Below, in pieces: positions 11,734 to 21,019 of a DNA stretch of 64,000 nucleotides. The first letter of the stretch is position 1, and each line of letters begins with the position of its first letter. The notes below the pieces were generated by a model. That model was not told where the DNA came from. It ran no database searches and worked only from the letters and a program-made list of their open reading frames with translations. The stretch is from Cellulomonas carbonis. Lineage in GTDB: Bacteria; Actinomycetota; Actinomycetes; Actinomycetales; Cellulomonadaceae. Made by a program: the position numbers and the translations under genes. The stretch spans positions 921,468-985,467 of the forward strand of contig NZ_BMEB01000001.1 in NCBI RefSeq assembly GCF_014636275.1, in the 5' to 3' direction.

Positions 11734-13080
11734 TCAGCGCCCCATGAGGACGCGGACCTCGCCCGCGAGCACGACCGACCCGGTGACGAGCACACCCGCA
11801 CCCGTCAGCGCACCGGAGTTCCCGCCCTCCGCGAGCTCGACCGCGCGGGCGACCGCCTCGTCGACGCGCTCGGCGCGGTGGACCCGGTCCTCGCCGAAGA
11901 CCTCGACCGCGACCCGCTCGAGGTCCTCGACGTCGAGCGACCGGGCGGACGCCGACCGCGTCACGACCACCTCGTCGACGAGCGGCTCGAGCCCCGCGAG
12001 GATCTGCTCGGCGTCCTTGTCCTCCATGACGGCGACCACCCCGACGAGCCGCGTGAAGGCGAACGCCTCCTCCACCGCGACCACGAGTGCCTCGATACCC
12101 GCGGGGTTGTGCGCCGCGTCGACGAGGACCGTGGGCGAGGACCGGACGACCTCGAGCCGGCCCGGCGACGTGACTGAGCCGAAGGCGGCCTCGACGACGT
12201 CACCCGCGAGCGCACCGCCGTCGCGCAGGAGCGCCTCGACCGACGACAGCGCGAGCAGCGCGTTGTGCGCCTGGTGCGCGCCGTGCAGCGGAAGCAGCAC
12301 GCCCGTGTACAGGCCGCCGCTGGTCCGCAGGTCGAGCACCTGGCCGCCGACCGCGACGTGACGCTGCACCACCTCGAGGTCGACGCCCTCGCGCAGCACG
12401 CGCGAGCCGTGCTCGGCCGCGGCGGCGAGGACCACGCCGTCGACCTCCTCGGTCTGCTCGGCGAGCACGACGACGCTGCCGTCCTTGATGATCCCGGCCT
12501 TCTCGCCCGCGATGTCCACCAGGTCGTGACCGAGCCACCGCTCGTGGTCGCGCGAGACCGGCGTGAGCACCGCGACGTCAGCGGTCACCACGTTGGTCGC
12601 GTCCCACAGGCCGCCCATGCCGACCTCGACGACGGCGACGTCCACGGGGGCGTCGGCGAACGCCGCGAGCGCCATGACCGTGAGCACCTCGAAGAAGCTC
12701 ATCCGCGGGCCGCCGGCCGCGAGCGACCGCTGGTCGACCATGTGCACGTACGGCGCGACGTCCTGCCACAGCTCGACGAACCGCTCGGCGCTCACGGGCT
12801 CGCCGTCGACGACGACGCGCTCGGTCACGCTCGACAGGTGCGGGCTCGTGAAGCGACCCGTGCGCAGGCCGTGCTCGCGCAGCAGGGCGTCGACCATGCG
12901 CGCCGTCGACGTCTTGCCGTTGGTGCCCGTGACGTGCACGACGCGGTAGGCGTCCTGCGGCCGGCCCAGCAGGTCGCACACCTCGACCACGCGGTCGAGC
13001 GTCGGCTCGAAGGCGTGCTCGGGTGCCCGGTCGAGGATCCCCGCGTAGACCTCGCGCAGGGCCTCGTCGTCGGCGCTCAC
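11734..13080 (-). CDS. folC: folylpolyglutamate synthase / dihydrofolate synthase
   Basis: Adds glutamate to dihydropteroate and to folates, using ATP. The product has 448 residues of the Mur-ligase fold, with the P-loop TGTNGKTS at 51-58, [15 protein letters not shown], and the C-terminal ligase domain containing VDAAHNPAG. The GTG start overlaps the ileS stop through GTGA, so it is translated from the ileS transcript. It is usually followed by DUF4233 and ndk; here dhaKLM intervenes and a strong terminator sits after folC. Confidence 0.97.
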   Translation of the reverse strand: MSADDEALREVYAGILDRAPEHAFEPTLDRVVEVCDLLGRPQDAYRVVHVTGTNGKTSTARMVDALLREHGLRTGRFTSPHLSSVTERVVVDGEPVSAERFVELWQDVAPYVHMVDQRSLAAGGPRMSFFEVLTVMALAAFADAPVDVAVVEVGMGGLWDATNVVTADVAVLTPVSRDHERWLGHDLVDIAGEKAGIIKDGSVVVLAEQTEEVDGVVLAAAAEHGSRVLREGVDLEVVQRHVAVGGQVLDLRTSGGLYTGVLLPLHGAHQAHNALLALSSVEALLRDGGALAGDVVEAAFGSVTSPGRLEVVRSSPTVLVDAAHNPAGIEALVVAVEEAFAFTRLVGVVAVMEDKDAEQILAGLEPLVDEVVVTRSASARSLDVEDLERVAVEVFGEDRVHRAERVDEAVARAVELAEGGNSGALTGAGVLVTGSVVLAGEVRVLMGR

Positions 13081-16000
13081 GCGTCGACCTCGACACGCGC
13101 CACGGCGGCGTGCGCGACGGCACCGTCGACGTCACCCGCGACGACGGCGAGCTCGGTGGCCAGCGTCTCGCGCGCGATCATGTCGCGGTGCGCCTCGACC
13201 GCGGCGACGTGCTCGGCCCCGACGGTGAGCGCGAGCCGGATGCGGTCGGAGACCTGCAGACCCGCGGCCTTGCGCTCGTCCTGGACGACGCGCACGACGT
13301 CGCGTGCGAAGCCCTCCGCGCGGAGCGCGTCGTCCAGACCGGTGTCGAGCAGGACGACGCCGCCGTCCCGCAGCACGGCGGCGACGGTGTTCTGCTCGTC
13401 GGCACCGTCCGCGACGACCGTCGTGAGCTCGTACTCGCCCGGCTCGAGCGGCACGGCCCCGTCGGCGACGCGCACGACGACCGTGTCGCCCGACTGCTCC
13501 CACTCCCCGGCCTTGGCGGCGCGGATGACCTCCTGGACCCGGCGGCCGAGCCGCGGGCCCGCGGCACGCGCGTTGACCGCGAGCCGCTGCGTCACGCCGA
13601 GGTCGGCGAGGCCCACCTCGGCGACCGGGACGAGCGTGACGTGCTTGACGTTGAGCTCGCGCGCGACGAGGTCGGCGTACGGCTGCACCGCGGCCGGGTC
13701 GGTGAGCGCGAGGCCGAGCTCGCGCAGCGGCTGACGGACGCGCAGCCCGTGGCCCTTGCGCAGGCCGAGGACGGTCGACACGACCTCGCGGACGGCCTCC
13801 ATCGCGTGCACGAGCGCGGGGTCCGCGACGAGCACGGCGTCGGCCTCGCCCGACGCGACGGCCGGCCAGTCGGCGAGGTGCACGCTGCGCCCGCCGGTCA
13901 GGCCCCGCCAGACCTCCTCGGCGACCATCGGCGCGAGCGGCGCCATGACGCGCGTGAGCACCTCGAGCGCGGTCCACAGCGTGTCGAACGCGTCGTGGTC
14001 GTCCGCCCAGAACCGGTCGCGCTGCGTCCGCACGTACCAGTTGGTGAGCATGTCGAGGTGGTCGCGGACGGACTCGCACGCCCCCGCGATGTCGTACGTG
14101 TCGAGCTGCTCGGTGACCCGGACGACGAGGTCGTGCGTGCGGGCGAGCACGTAGCGGTCCATGTGCGGCAGGTGCTCGACCCGCTCCGTGGTGACGCGCT
14201 GCGCGGCGTACCCGGCCCCGCCGTGGGCCGCGCCCGCGTACAGCGAGAAGAAGTACCACGTGCTCCACAGGGGCAGGTGGACCGTGCGGACGGCGTCACG
14301 GATGCCGTCCTCGGTCACGACGAGGTTGCCGCCGCGCAGGATGGTCGAGGACATGAGGGACCAGCGGACCGCGTCCGACCCGTAGACGTCGAACATCTCG
14401 ACGGGGTCGGGGAAGTTGCGCAGGCTCTTGCTCGCCTTGCGGCCGTCGTCACCCAGCACGATCCCGTGGCACATGCACGTGCGGAAGGCGGGCCGGTCGA
14501 ACAGCGCCGTCGCGAGGACGTGCAGCGTGTAGAACCAGCCGCGCGTCTGCCCGATGTACTCGACGATGAAGTCGCCCGGGTAGTGGTGCTCGAACCAGTC
14601 CGCGTTCTCGAACGGGTAGTGCACCTGGGCGAAGGGCATCGAGCCCGAGTCGAACCAGACGTCGAGCACGTCCGGGATCCGGCGCATCGTCGACCGGCCG
14701 GTCGGGTCGTCGGGGTTCGGGCGCGTGAGCTCGTCGATGAACGGCCGGTGGAGGTCGGTCACCTGGACGCCGAAGTCGGCCTCGAGCTCGGCGACCGAGC
14801 CGTACACGTCGGTGCGTGGGTAGGCCGGGTCGTCGCTGACCCAGACGGGGATCGGCGTGCCCCAGTACCGGTTCCGCGAGATCGACCAGTCGCGCGCGTT
14901 CTCGAGCCACTTGCCGAACTGCCCGTGCTTGATGTGGTCGGGCACCCAGGTGATCTGCTCGTTGAGCTCGACCATCCGGTCGCGGAACGCGGTCACGCGC
15001 ACGAACCAGCTCGAGACGGCCTTGTAGATCAGCGGGTTCCGGCAGCGCCAGCAGTGCGGGTACGGGTGCTGGTAGGTCTCGTGCCGGACGACGACCGCGC
15101 GCTGCGCGGGCGCGACCGCCCCGAGCGGCCCGGTCCCCGCCTTGAGGTCGGCGAGGATCCGCGCGTTCGCGTCGAAGACCTGCTCCCCCGCGTAGTCGGG
15201 GACCTCGGCGGTGAAGCGACCCTTGCTGTCGACGGGCACGACCGGGGTGATCCCGGCCGCGTCGCACACCGCCATGTCGTCCTCGCCGAACGCGGGCGCG
15301 AGGTGCACCAGGCCCGTGCCGTCCTCGGTCGAGACGAAGTCGCCCGCGAGCAGCCGGTGGGCGTTCTCGTGCCCCTCGAAGTAGCCGAACGGGGGCGTGT
15401 AGCGCCGCCCGACGAGGTCGCGACCCGCGACCCGCTCCAGCACGGCGGGCTCGTCCCCGAGCTCACGCGCGTACGAGGCCAGGCGCGACGCCGCGAGCAG
15501 CAGCCGCTCGCCCGCGAGGTGCTCGGCCGCACCCTCCCCCGGGACGACGACGACGTACTCGACGTCGGGACCGACCGCGACCGCGAGGTTGGACGGGAGC
15601 GTCCACGGCGTCGTCGTCCACACGAGCGCGAGCTCGCCGCTCTCGAGGCGGACGCCGAGCGTGACGGCCGGGTCCTGGCGCGACGCGTACACGTCGTCGT
15701 CCATGCGCAGCTCGTGGTTGGACAGCGGCGTCTCGTCGCGCCAGCAGTACGGCAGGACGCGGTAGCCCTCGTACGCCAGGCCCTTGTCGTAGAGCTGCTT
15801 GAAGGCCCAGACGACGGACTCCATGAACGGCAGGTCGAGCGTCTTGTAGTCGTTGTCGAAGTCGACCCAGCGCGCCTGCCGCGTGACGTACGCGCGCCAC
15901 TCGTCGGTGTACCGGAGCACCGAGGTGCGGCACGCCTCGTTGAACGCGGCGATGCCCATCTCCTCGATCTGGGACTTGTCGGTGATCCCCAGCACGCGCT

Positions 16001-16325
16001 CGGCCTCGAGCTCGGCGGGCAGGCCGTGGGTGTCCCAGCCGAAGCGGCGCTCGACGCGCTGACCGCGCATCGTGCGGTAGCGCGGCACGACGTCCTTCGC
16101 GTACCCGGTCAGCAGGTGCCCGTAGTGGGGCAGGCCGTTGGCGAAGGGCGGGCCGTCGTAGAAGACGTACTCGTTCGCGCCGTCGTCGCCCGCGGGCCGC
16201 GCGTCGATCGACGCCTGGAAGGTGCCGTCCTCGGCCCAGTGGGCCAGCACGTCCTTCTCGAGCGCGGGCAGGTCCGGGGACGCGGGCACGCCCGAGCTGT
16301 CGGGGCGGTGCAGCGGGTAGGCCAT
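13077..16325 (-). CDS. ileS: isoleucyl-tRNA synthetase
   Basis: Class I synthetase charging tRNA-Ile, 1082 residues. The HIGH motif appears as HYGH (67-70) in [16 protein letters not shown], followed by [10 protein letters not shown]; the KMSKS motif is KASKS in [11 protein letters not shown] near residue 627. The length and the HYGH form resemble the eukaryote-like IleS2 type found in many actinobacteria, which is often less sensitive to mupirocin; that is family knowledge, not shown here. The ATG at 16325 has CAGGAG upstream. A T-box leader precedes it and folC overlaps its end. Confidence 0.97.
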   Translation of the reverse strand: MAYPLHRPDSSGVPASPDLPALEKDVLAHWAEDGTFQASIDARPAGDDGANEYVFYDGPPFANGLPHYGHLLTGYAKDVVPRYRTMRGQRVERRFGWDTHGLPAELEAERVLGITDKSQIEEMGIAAFNEACRTSVLRYTDEWRAYVTRQARWVDFDNDYKTLDLPFMESVVWAFKQLYDKGLAYEGYRVLPYCWRDETPLSNHELRMDDDVYASRQDPAVTLGVRLESGELALVWTTTPWTLPSNLAVAVGPDVEYVVVVPGEGAAEHLAGERLLLAASRLASYARELGDEPAVLERVAGRDLVGRRYTPPFGYFEGHENAHRLLAGDFVSTEDGTGLVHLAPAFGEDDMAVCDAAGITPVVPVDSKGRFTAEVPDYAGEQVFDANARILADLKAGTGPLGAVAPAQRAVVVRHETYQHPYPHCWRCRNPLIYKAVSSWFVRVTAFRDRMVELNEQITWVPDHIKHGQFGKWLENARDWSISRNRYWGTPIPVWVSDDPAYPRTDVYGSVAELEADFGVQVTDLHRPFIDELTRPNPDDPTGRSTMRRIPDVLDVWFDSGSMPFAQVHYPFENADWFEHHYPGDFIVEYIGQTRGWFYTLHVLATALFDRPAFRTCMCHGIVLGDDGRKASKSLRNFPDPVEMFDVYGSDAVRWSLMSSTILRGGNLVVTEDGIRDAVRTVHLPLWSTWYFFSLYAGAAHGGAGYAAQRVTTERVEHLPHMDRYVLARTHDLVVRVTEQLDTYDIAGACESVRDHLDMLTNWYVRTQRDRFWADDHDAFDTLWTALEVLTRVMAPLAPMVAEEVWRGLTGGRSVHLADWPAVASGEADAVLVADPALVHAMEAVREVVSTVLGLRKGHGLRVRQPLRELGLALTDPAAVQPYADLVARELNVKHVTLVPVAEVGLADLGVTQRLAVNARAAGPRLGRRVQEVIRAAKAGEWEQSGDTVVVRVADGAVPLEPGEYELTTVVADGADEQNTVAAVLRDGGVVLLDTGLDDALRAEGFARDVVRVVQDERKAAGLQVSDRIRLALTVGAEHVAAVEAHRDMIARETLATELAVVAGDVDGAVAHAAVARVEVDA

Positions 16326-16567
16326 CGAGGGGCTCCTGGTCGTCACGGTGTGCAGCACATCGTGCGAGGACGACGCCGGGGCGCCGCGGTACCACCTCGC
16401 TTGCCCCCGTCCGTGCGTCGGCGTGGCCGGGCACGGGACGAGGACCGCTCGTCGCAGGCTGTGACGGGCCCACCCGTCCGGTTCTACTGGGGCGCCCGCA
16501 CGCGCGGGAGCCGGTTCTTCCGGAGGCTCGCCGGTGATGGCCGGGTCGACGCCTTTCCCCGATCGTA
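16326..16567 (-). promoter_or_regulatory. ileS T-box riboswitch (ultrashort stem I, translational type) with promoter -10
   Basis: The minus-strand leader holds the universal T-box motif AGGTGGTACCGCGG (16397-16384), whose UGGNACC bulge pairs with the tRNA acceptor end. Near the 5' end, CCATCACCGG, then CTCCGGAAGAACC, gives the short stem I with an ATC (Ile) specifier at 16538-16536. This matches the actinobacterial ileS T-box class with a very short stem I. GACGACC just before the Shine-Dalgarno can pair with GGCGTCGTC downstream of the T-box, a plausible sequestering helix, and there is no terminator U-tract. TACGAT at 16567-16562 is a likely -10. Confidence 0.88.
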
Positions 16568-16610
16568 CAAGGCGGTCCAGCGCGCGTCCGCGAACGCGGG
16601 TCGTCGGGGC

Positions 16611-16641
16611 TTGCGGTTGACGTGACGTCAACTCCTACCGT
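16611..16641 (+). promoter_or_regulatory. MerR-type promoter and operator of the TipA-like gene
   Basis: TTGCGG (-35, 16611-16616) and TACCGT (-10, 16636-16641) are separated by 19 bp, the long spacer typical of MerR-activated promoters. Inside the spacer lies a perfect 15-bp palindrome, TTGACGT-G-ACGTCAA (16617-16631). The gene downstream encodes a MerR-family activator, so autoregulation is likely. Confidence 0.8.
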
Positions 16642-16667
16642 CGTGCGTGACAGGAGGAGGTGACCAC

Positions 16668-17441
16668 GTGACGAGCGTCGACCAGGACGTCGAGGTCCCG
16701 ATCCAGGAGGTGGCGAGGCTCACCGGCACGACGAGCCGCACGCTGCGCCACTACGACGCGATCGGGCTGCTGCGCCCGAGCCGGGTCGGGCACGGCGGGC
16801 TGCGGTTCTACGGCCGCGACGAGCTCGTGCGGCTCCAGCGGATCCTCGTGCTGCGCGCGCTCGGCGTCCCGCTCGCGGCGGTCGCCCGCGTCGTGGACGA
16901 GGGCGAGGACCAGGTCGTCGCGCTGCGTCACCACCTCGACCAGCTGCGGTCCGAGCAGGCTCGGGTCGCACGGCAGGTGCGCTCGGTCGAGCGCACGATC
17001 GCCGCACTCACGGGAGGAGGACCGGTCATGGCCGAGCAGATGTTCGACGGCTTCGACCACACGCAGCACAAGGACGAGGTCGAGCGCCGCTGGGGCGCCC
17101 GGGCCTACGCGGACTCGGACGCCTGGTGGCGCGGGATGTCGGACGACGAGCGGGCCGCGTGGCGGCGGCGCACCGCGGAGCTCGGACGCGACTGGGCTGC
17201 CCTGGCGGCCTCCGGCGCCGCGGCCGACTCGCCAGCGGCCGCCGAGCTCGCGCGGCGCCACGTCGCATGGCTCGCCGGCGTCCCCGGGACCCCGGGGCAC
17301 GGCGGTCCGGCGCCGGACCGCGGGTACGTCCTCGGCCTCGCGGACACGTACGTCGCCGACGAGCGGTTCGCGGCGGCCTACGGGGGCGTCGAGGGTGCGA
17401 CGTTCGTCCGCGACGCGCTCCGGGCGCACCTGGGTGCGTGA
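16668..17441 (+). CDS. MerR-family regulator with TipAS antibiotic-recognition domain
   Basis: The product has 257 residues. The winged HTH begins at IQEVARLTGTTSRTLRHYDAIGLL (about 11-34), a coiled coil spans roughly 75-115, and the C-terminal half matches the TipAS-type domain (ERRWGARAYADSDAWW). In Streptomyces TipA this domain captures thiopeptides and the protein activates its own promoter. The GTG at 16668 follows GGAGGAGG with a 7-nt gap. An internal ATG near residue 121 could yield the short ligand-binding form, as in TipAS. The upstream promoter has the expected 19-bp spacer with a palindrome. Confidence 0.9.
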   Translation: MTSVDQDVEVPIQEVARLTGTTSRTLRHYDAIGLLRPSRVGHGGLRFYGRDELVRLQRILVLRALGVPLAAVARVVDEGEDQVVALRHHLDQLRSEQARVARQVRSVERTIAALTGGGPVMAEQMFDGFDHTQHKDEVERRWGARAYADSDAWWRGMSDDERAAWRRRTAELGRDWAALAASGAAADSPAAAELARRHVAWLAGVPGTPGHGGPAPDRGYVLGLADTYVADERFAAAYGGVEGATFVRDALRAHLGA

Positions 17442-17745
17442 GGGGCCCCACGGCACCTCACGCACCCGGGTGCGTGCGTCCCGAGGCCGCTGGCACGCCG
17501 GGCACCCGGGCGGGGATACTGCTCGGTGCGTGATGGACGCCGTCCCTCGGGACGGTGCGCGTGCCCACCGGCGGCAACCGGTGGGACGAGGTGCCGGGCG
17601 GACGGACCATGTCCGCCCGGCACCGCCGTCGGGCTCGGGCCGCCGTCCCGGACGGACCAGGACGGTTCGGACCGGCGCCCCCCAGCGCCGTCGGTCCGGA
17701 CCACGAGCCCGCGGACCACCACCACCGCGGCAACGACGGTGGTGG
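17433..17745. other. cluster of strong hairpins between convergent genes
   Basis: This 313-bp stretch begins in the last codons of the TipA-like gene and ends just past the ssuE 3' end; it has no credible gene. In order: an 11-bp perfect stem overlapping the stop codon (17433-17443 with 17456-17466); an 18-bp perfect palindrome (17459-17476); CCGTCC/GGACGG (17540-17555); CCCACCGG/CCGGTGGG (17564-17585); a 13-bp perfect stem with a 7-nt loop (17591-17623); a long interrupted stem (17664-17702); and CCACCACCG/CGGTGGTGG (17719-17745). The outer ones are probably the two gene terminators; the rest is unexplained. Confidence 0.75.
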
Positions 17746-17758
17746 CCCCCGGGCGACG

Positions 17759-18325
17759 TCAGGCGGACGCCGCGAGGGACCGCACGGGGCCCGCGACCTC
17801 GCGCAGGGCGAGCCGGAACGCGTCGGCGGTCCGGGCGATGCACGCGCGCGTGGACTCGTCGGCGAGCACGGGGCCGCCGGACGTGTGGTCGATGTGCTGG
17901 TCGAGGACGAACCGTCCCGTCGTGATGTGCGACGCCCCGAGGGACACGAGCACGGGCCGGAGCGAGTAGTCGATCGCCAGGAGGTGCGCGACCGTCCCGC
18001 CCGTCGCGAGCGGCAGGACGACCTTCCCCTCGAGGGCCCGCTGCGGGAGCAGGTCGAGGAACACCTTGAGCAGCCCCGAGTAGGAGGCCTTGTAGATGGG
18101 GGTCGCGACGACGACGCCGTCCGCGGCCAGCACGGCCTGCACCGCCGCGGAGATCTCGGGGGCCGACGTGTCGGCCGCGAGCAGGGCCTGCGCGGGCAGC
18201 CTGCGCAGGTCGAGGAACCGGACGTCGTGCCCGGCGAGGACGAGCTCGTCACCGACGTGGTGGCCGAGCGCGGAGGTACGGGACGTGATGGACGGGCTTG
18301 CGGTCAGGACGAGGACGGTGGCCAT
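17759..18325 (-). CDS. ssuE: NADPH-dependent FMN reductase SsuE
   Basis: Flavodoxin-fold reductase that supplies FMNH2 to a sulfonate monooxygenase such as SsuD. The product has 188 residues with the FMN-binding start TASPSITSRTSAL and the SsuE core TPIYKASYSGLLKVFLDLLP followed by VVLPLATGGTVAHLLA. The ATG at 18325 has GAGGAG upstream. No ssuD lies nearby, but a related ABC importer is at 48.8 kb. A short Met/Cys-containing ORF about 260 bp upstream may be a regulatory leader. Confidence 0.92.
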   Translation of the reverse strand: MATVLVLTASPSITSRTSALGHHVGDELVLAGHDVRFLDLRRLPAQALLAADTSAPEISAAVQAVLAADGVVVATPIYKASYSGLLKVFLDLLPQRALEGKVVLPLATGGTVAHLLAIDYSLRPVLVSLGASHITTGRFVLDQHIDHTSGGPVLADESTRACIARTADAFRLALREVAGPVRSLAASA

Positions 18326-18584
18326 CGTCTGCTCCTCGGGGTCGGGCGCGCGGCAACGCGCTCTGGGTGGACACCGGCGCGCACGGACGCGACGGCGGGC
18401 TGGCCGGGCGCGCCGGGGTGGTGACGGGTGCGTCACGGGGCGCGCGGGCAGGTCCGGACGGGTCGTGCCTCGTCCGGCGGGGCGGGAGCCGCGACCGCGG
18501 ACGCGAGGCGTCCACGGGACCGTCAGGTCGGCGCGGCGGGTGGGCTGCTGGGTGGGCGCTGGGCGGGCTCGGGGCCCGGGGACC
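18326..18584 (-). promoter_or_regulatory. GC-rich untranslated region between the candidate leader peptide and ssuE
   Basis: The 259 bp between the leader stop and the ssuE ATG carry no convincing gene. The minus strand contains several GC-rich short inverted repeats, such as the GGGCCCCGAGCCC region just after the leader stop. If the leader works by attenuation, the switching structure should be here. I could not define a single dominant hairpin. Confidence 0.35.
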
Positions 18585-18677
18585 TCAGCGGCAGGACGGC
18601 AGCGCGGCTCCCGCAGACATGCACATTCGTGCGGCGGCGGCGTCGCGCGGCACGAAGAGCAGTCGGGCGGAAGTCAT
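18585..18677 (-). CDS. candidate sulfur-responsive leader peptide upstream of ssuE
   Basis: Thirty codons from the ATG at 18677 to TGA at 18585. The peptide starts MTSARLLFVPRDAAAARMCM and ends PSCR, giving three Met and two Cys, with MCM clustered at 18-20. AAGG lies 7 nt before the ATG, a weak ribosome-binding site. It precedes ssuE by about 260 bp on the same strand, and two other sulfur operons in this window also have Cys-rich short ORFs upstream. An alternative frame (18523-18702) encodes an Arg-rich 60-residue ORF with one Cys, so the choice of frame is not certain. Confidence 0.5.
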   Translation of the reverse strand: MTSARLLFVPRDAAAARMCMSAGAALPSCR

Positions 18678-18727
18678 GTGACGACCTTGACAGCGTGGTC
18701 ATCACCCGGGAAGCCCCGTCCCAGGAT

Positions 18728-18745
18728 CCGGGACGAAGGTCCCGG
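18728..18745 (-). terminator. possible terminator after the SDR gene
   Basis: CCGGGAC and GTCCCGG form a 7-bp stem with a 4-nt loop, about 20 bp past the SDR stop. It is short but isolated and well placed. Confidence 0.4.
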
Positions 18746-18765
18746 CCGCGCGACGGGCGGGGACG

Positions 18766-19509
18766 TCAGACGCCCGTCCGCGCGATCTTGGTGTTGTGCG
18801 CCTGCGCCCGCGGGCGCACCACGAGGAGGTCGACGTTGACGTGCGCGGGCCTGCTCAGCGCCCACGCGATGGTGTCCGCGACGTCGTCGGCGGTGAGCGG
18901 CCGGTAGCCCTCGTAGACCTTGGCGGCGCGCTCGGCGTCGCCGCCGAACCGGACGAGCGAGAACTCGTCGGTCGCGACCGCACCGGGGGCGATCTCGACG
19001 ACCCGCAGCGGCTCGCCCACGACCTCCCAGCGCAGCGTCGTCGCGAGCATCCGCTCGGCGTGCTTGGCCGCGGTGTACCCGCCACCGCCCTCGTAGGCGC
19101 CGTGCGCGGCGGTCGACGTGACGACGACGACGTCGCCCTCCCCCGACGCGCGCAGCAGCGGCAGCACGGCCTTCGTGACGCGCAGCGTGCCGAGGACGTT
19201 GAGCTCGTACATCGCGCGCCAGCCGTCGACGTCCGAGTCCTCGACCCGGTCCTGGCCGATCGCCGCGCCGGCGTTGTTGACGACCGCGTCGAGCCCCCCG
19301 GTCGCGGCGAGGTGAGCGGCCAGCCGTGCGACGTCGTCGTCGCAGGTCACGTCCGCGGGGAACGCCTCCGCCCCGGTCTCGGCCGCGAGCTCGGCCAGGC
19401 GGTCCGCGCGCCGCGCCGACGCGACCACCTCCCACCCCTCCCGGCGCAGGCGCCGGACCGTCGCGGCCCCGATGCCCGACGACGCGCCGGTGACGAGCGC
19501 GCGCCTCAC
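18766..19509 (-). CDS. short-chain dehydrogenase/reductase
   Basis: NAD(P)-dependent oxidoreductase with a classical SDR fold, 247 residues. The cofactor motif TGASSGIG is at 7-14, VVNNAGAA follows near 83, and the catalytic Ser and YTAAK are present. It resembles the YdfG-type group acting on 3-hydroxy acids or similar alcohols; the substrate cannot be read from the sequence. The GTG start overlaps the stop of the upstream aminotransferase (GTGA), so the two probably act on the same small molecule. Confidence 0.88.
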   Translation of the reverse strand: MRRALVTGASSGIGAATVRRLRREGWEVVASARRADRLAELAAETGAEAFPADVTCDDDVARLAAHLAATGGLDAVVNNAGAAIGQDRVEDSDVDGWRAMYELNVLGTLRVTKAVLPLLRASGEGDVVVVTSTAAHGAYEGGGGYTAAKHAERMLATTLRWEVVGEPLRVVEIAPGAVATDEFSLVRFGGDAERAAKVYEGYRPLTADDVADTIAWALSRPAHVNVDLLVVRPRAQAHNTKIARTGV

Positions 19510-20825
19510 GCGACCACCTCCGGACCGACCTCGGCCAGGACCTCGTCGAGGACCGCGAGGCCCTCGCGGACCTCGTCGGGCGTGATGACGCAGGGCGGGA
19601 CGACGTGCACGCGGTTGTCCTGCACGAACGGCAGCACGCCCCGGCGCAGGAGGCCGGCCTTCACGCGCGCCATGGCGTCCGCGTCCACCGGCTCGCGCGT
19701 CGCGCGGTCGCGGACGAGCTCGACCGCCCAGAACACGCCGAGCCCGCGCACCTCGCCGACGACGGCGTGGCGGTCGGTCAGCTCGCGCAGGCCCGGCCCG
19801 AGCACGTCCTCGCCGATCCGCCGCGCGTTGTCCACGACGCCCTCGTCGGCCATCGCCTCGAGCGTCGCGACGACCGACGCCATGGCGAGCGGGTGCCCCG
19901 AGTAGGTCAGCCCGCCCGGGAAGACGCGGTCGTCGAAGGTCGCCGCGATCTCGTCGGAGAGGACGACACCCCCGGCGGGCACGTAGCCGGAGTTCACGCC
20001 CTTGGCGAAGGTGATGAGGTCCGGGCGCACGTCGAACCCGTCGAACGCGAACCACTCCCCCGTCCGGCCGAATCCCGCCATGACCTCGTCGAGGACCAGC
20101 ACGGCGCCGTACCGGTCGCAGATCTCGCGCACGCCCGCGAGGTACCCGGGCGGCGGGACGAGCACGCCCGCGGTCCCGGGGACCGTCTCGAGCAGCACCG
20201 CCGCGACCGACGCCGGCCCCTCGGCCCGGATCACGTGGTCGAGGTGCTGCAGCGCACGCTCGGCCTCCTGCTCGGGCGTCGTCGCCCAGAACTCGCTGCG
20301 GTACAGGTAGGGGCCGAAGACGTGCACGTGGCCGCGCGCGTACTCGTTCGGGACGCGTCGCCAGTCACCGGTCGCGACCACCGCGGCGCCCGTGTTGCCG
20401 TGGTACGAGCGGTACGTCGAGACGACCTTGTCGCGTCCGGTGTGCAGGCGCGCCATCCGGATCGCGTTCTCGTTCGCGTCGGCGCCCGCGTTCGTGAAGA
20501 ACACCTTCGACATGCCCTCCGGTGCGCGCTCGACGATCGCGCGGGCCGCGAGGCCCCGGGTCAGGTTGGCGTGCGCCGGGGCGACGGTCGGCAGCAGCTC
20601 GGCCTGCTCGCGGATCGCGGCGACGACGCGCGGGTGGCGGTGGCCGATGTTCGTGTTGACCAGCTGGCTGGACAGGTCGAGGTAGGTCCGCCCGGCGGTG
20701 TCCGTCACGCGGCACCCCTCGGCGGTCTGCACCGCGAGCGGGCTGAGCGTGCCCTGCGCGGACCACGAGTGGAAGACGTGCGCGCGGTCGAGCGCGAGGG
20801 CGAGGTCGGGCTCGGCGTGCGTCAT
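19506..20825 (-). CDS. class III pyridoxal-phosphate aminotransferase
   Basis: PLP enzyme of the omega-amino-acid or beta-alanine:pyruvate type, 439 residues. HVFHSWSAQGTLSPLAV at the N-terminus, ETVPGTAG, LVLDEVMAGFGRTG and the PLP lysine in ITFAKGVNSGY are visible. The ATG at 20825 has GGGAGGTG upstream, so the 19-codon extension is rejected. It is co-transcribed with an SDR. The start resembles a group that includes taurine aminotransferases; with ssuE nearby that is suggestive, but the substrate is not established. Confidence 0.88.
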   Translation of the reverse strand: MTHAEPDLALALDRAHVFHSWSAQGTLSPLAVQTAEGCRVTDTAGRTYLDLSSQLVNTNIGHRHPRVVAAIREQAELLPTVAPAHANLTRGLAARAIVERAPEGMSKVFFTNAGADANENAIRMARLHTGRDKVVSTYRSYHGNTGAAVVATGDWRRVPNEYARGHVHVFGPYLYRSEFWATTPEQEAERALQHLDHVIRAEGPASVAAVLLETVPGTAGVLVPPPGYLAGVREICDRYGAVLVLDEVMAGFGRTGEWFAFDGFDVRPDLITFAKGVNSGYVPAGGVVLSDEIAATFDDRVFPGGLTYSGHPLAMASVVATLEAMADEGVVDNARRIGEDVLGPGLRELTDRHAVVGEVRGLGVFWAVELVRDRATREPVDADAMARVKAGLLRRGVLPFVQDNRVHVVPPCVITPDEVREGLAVLDEVLAEVGPEVVA

Positions 20826-21019
20826 GGGGCACCTCCCGTCGGTGGGCGGCTCGCGCCGCGGGCGCTGGGCGCCCGGACGCATCCTGGCACGCGCGCTCGA
20901 CTAGGCTGGACGCGGATCCCGGACCTGGGCTGGTCCGGCGCTCGGCCTCCGCTCTGGGCCGTGGTCCTCGTCGGCGGGTGTGCCGGCTCCCCCTCCCCAC
21001 GGAACCCTGGAGCGCCGTC

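Noticed and set aside
13023-16625. A 1200-codon plus-strand open frame opposite ileS
   Set aside because: ileS on the minus strand carries HYGH and KASKS motifs and the T-box; the antisense frame shows no family features.
18523-18702. A 60-codon Arg-rich ORF upstream of ssuE (start MTTLSRSSHDF) as the leader peptide
   Set aside because: It contains one Cys and no Met cluster, extends far past the likely regulatory point and has no better ribosome-binding site than the overlapping 30-codon ORF. Kept as an alternative only.
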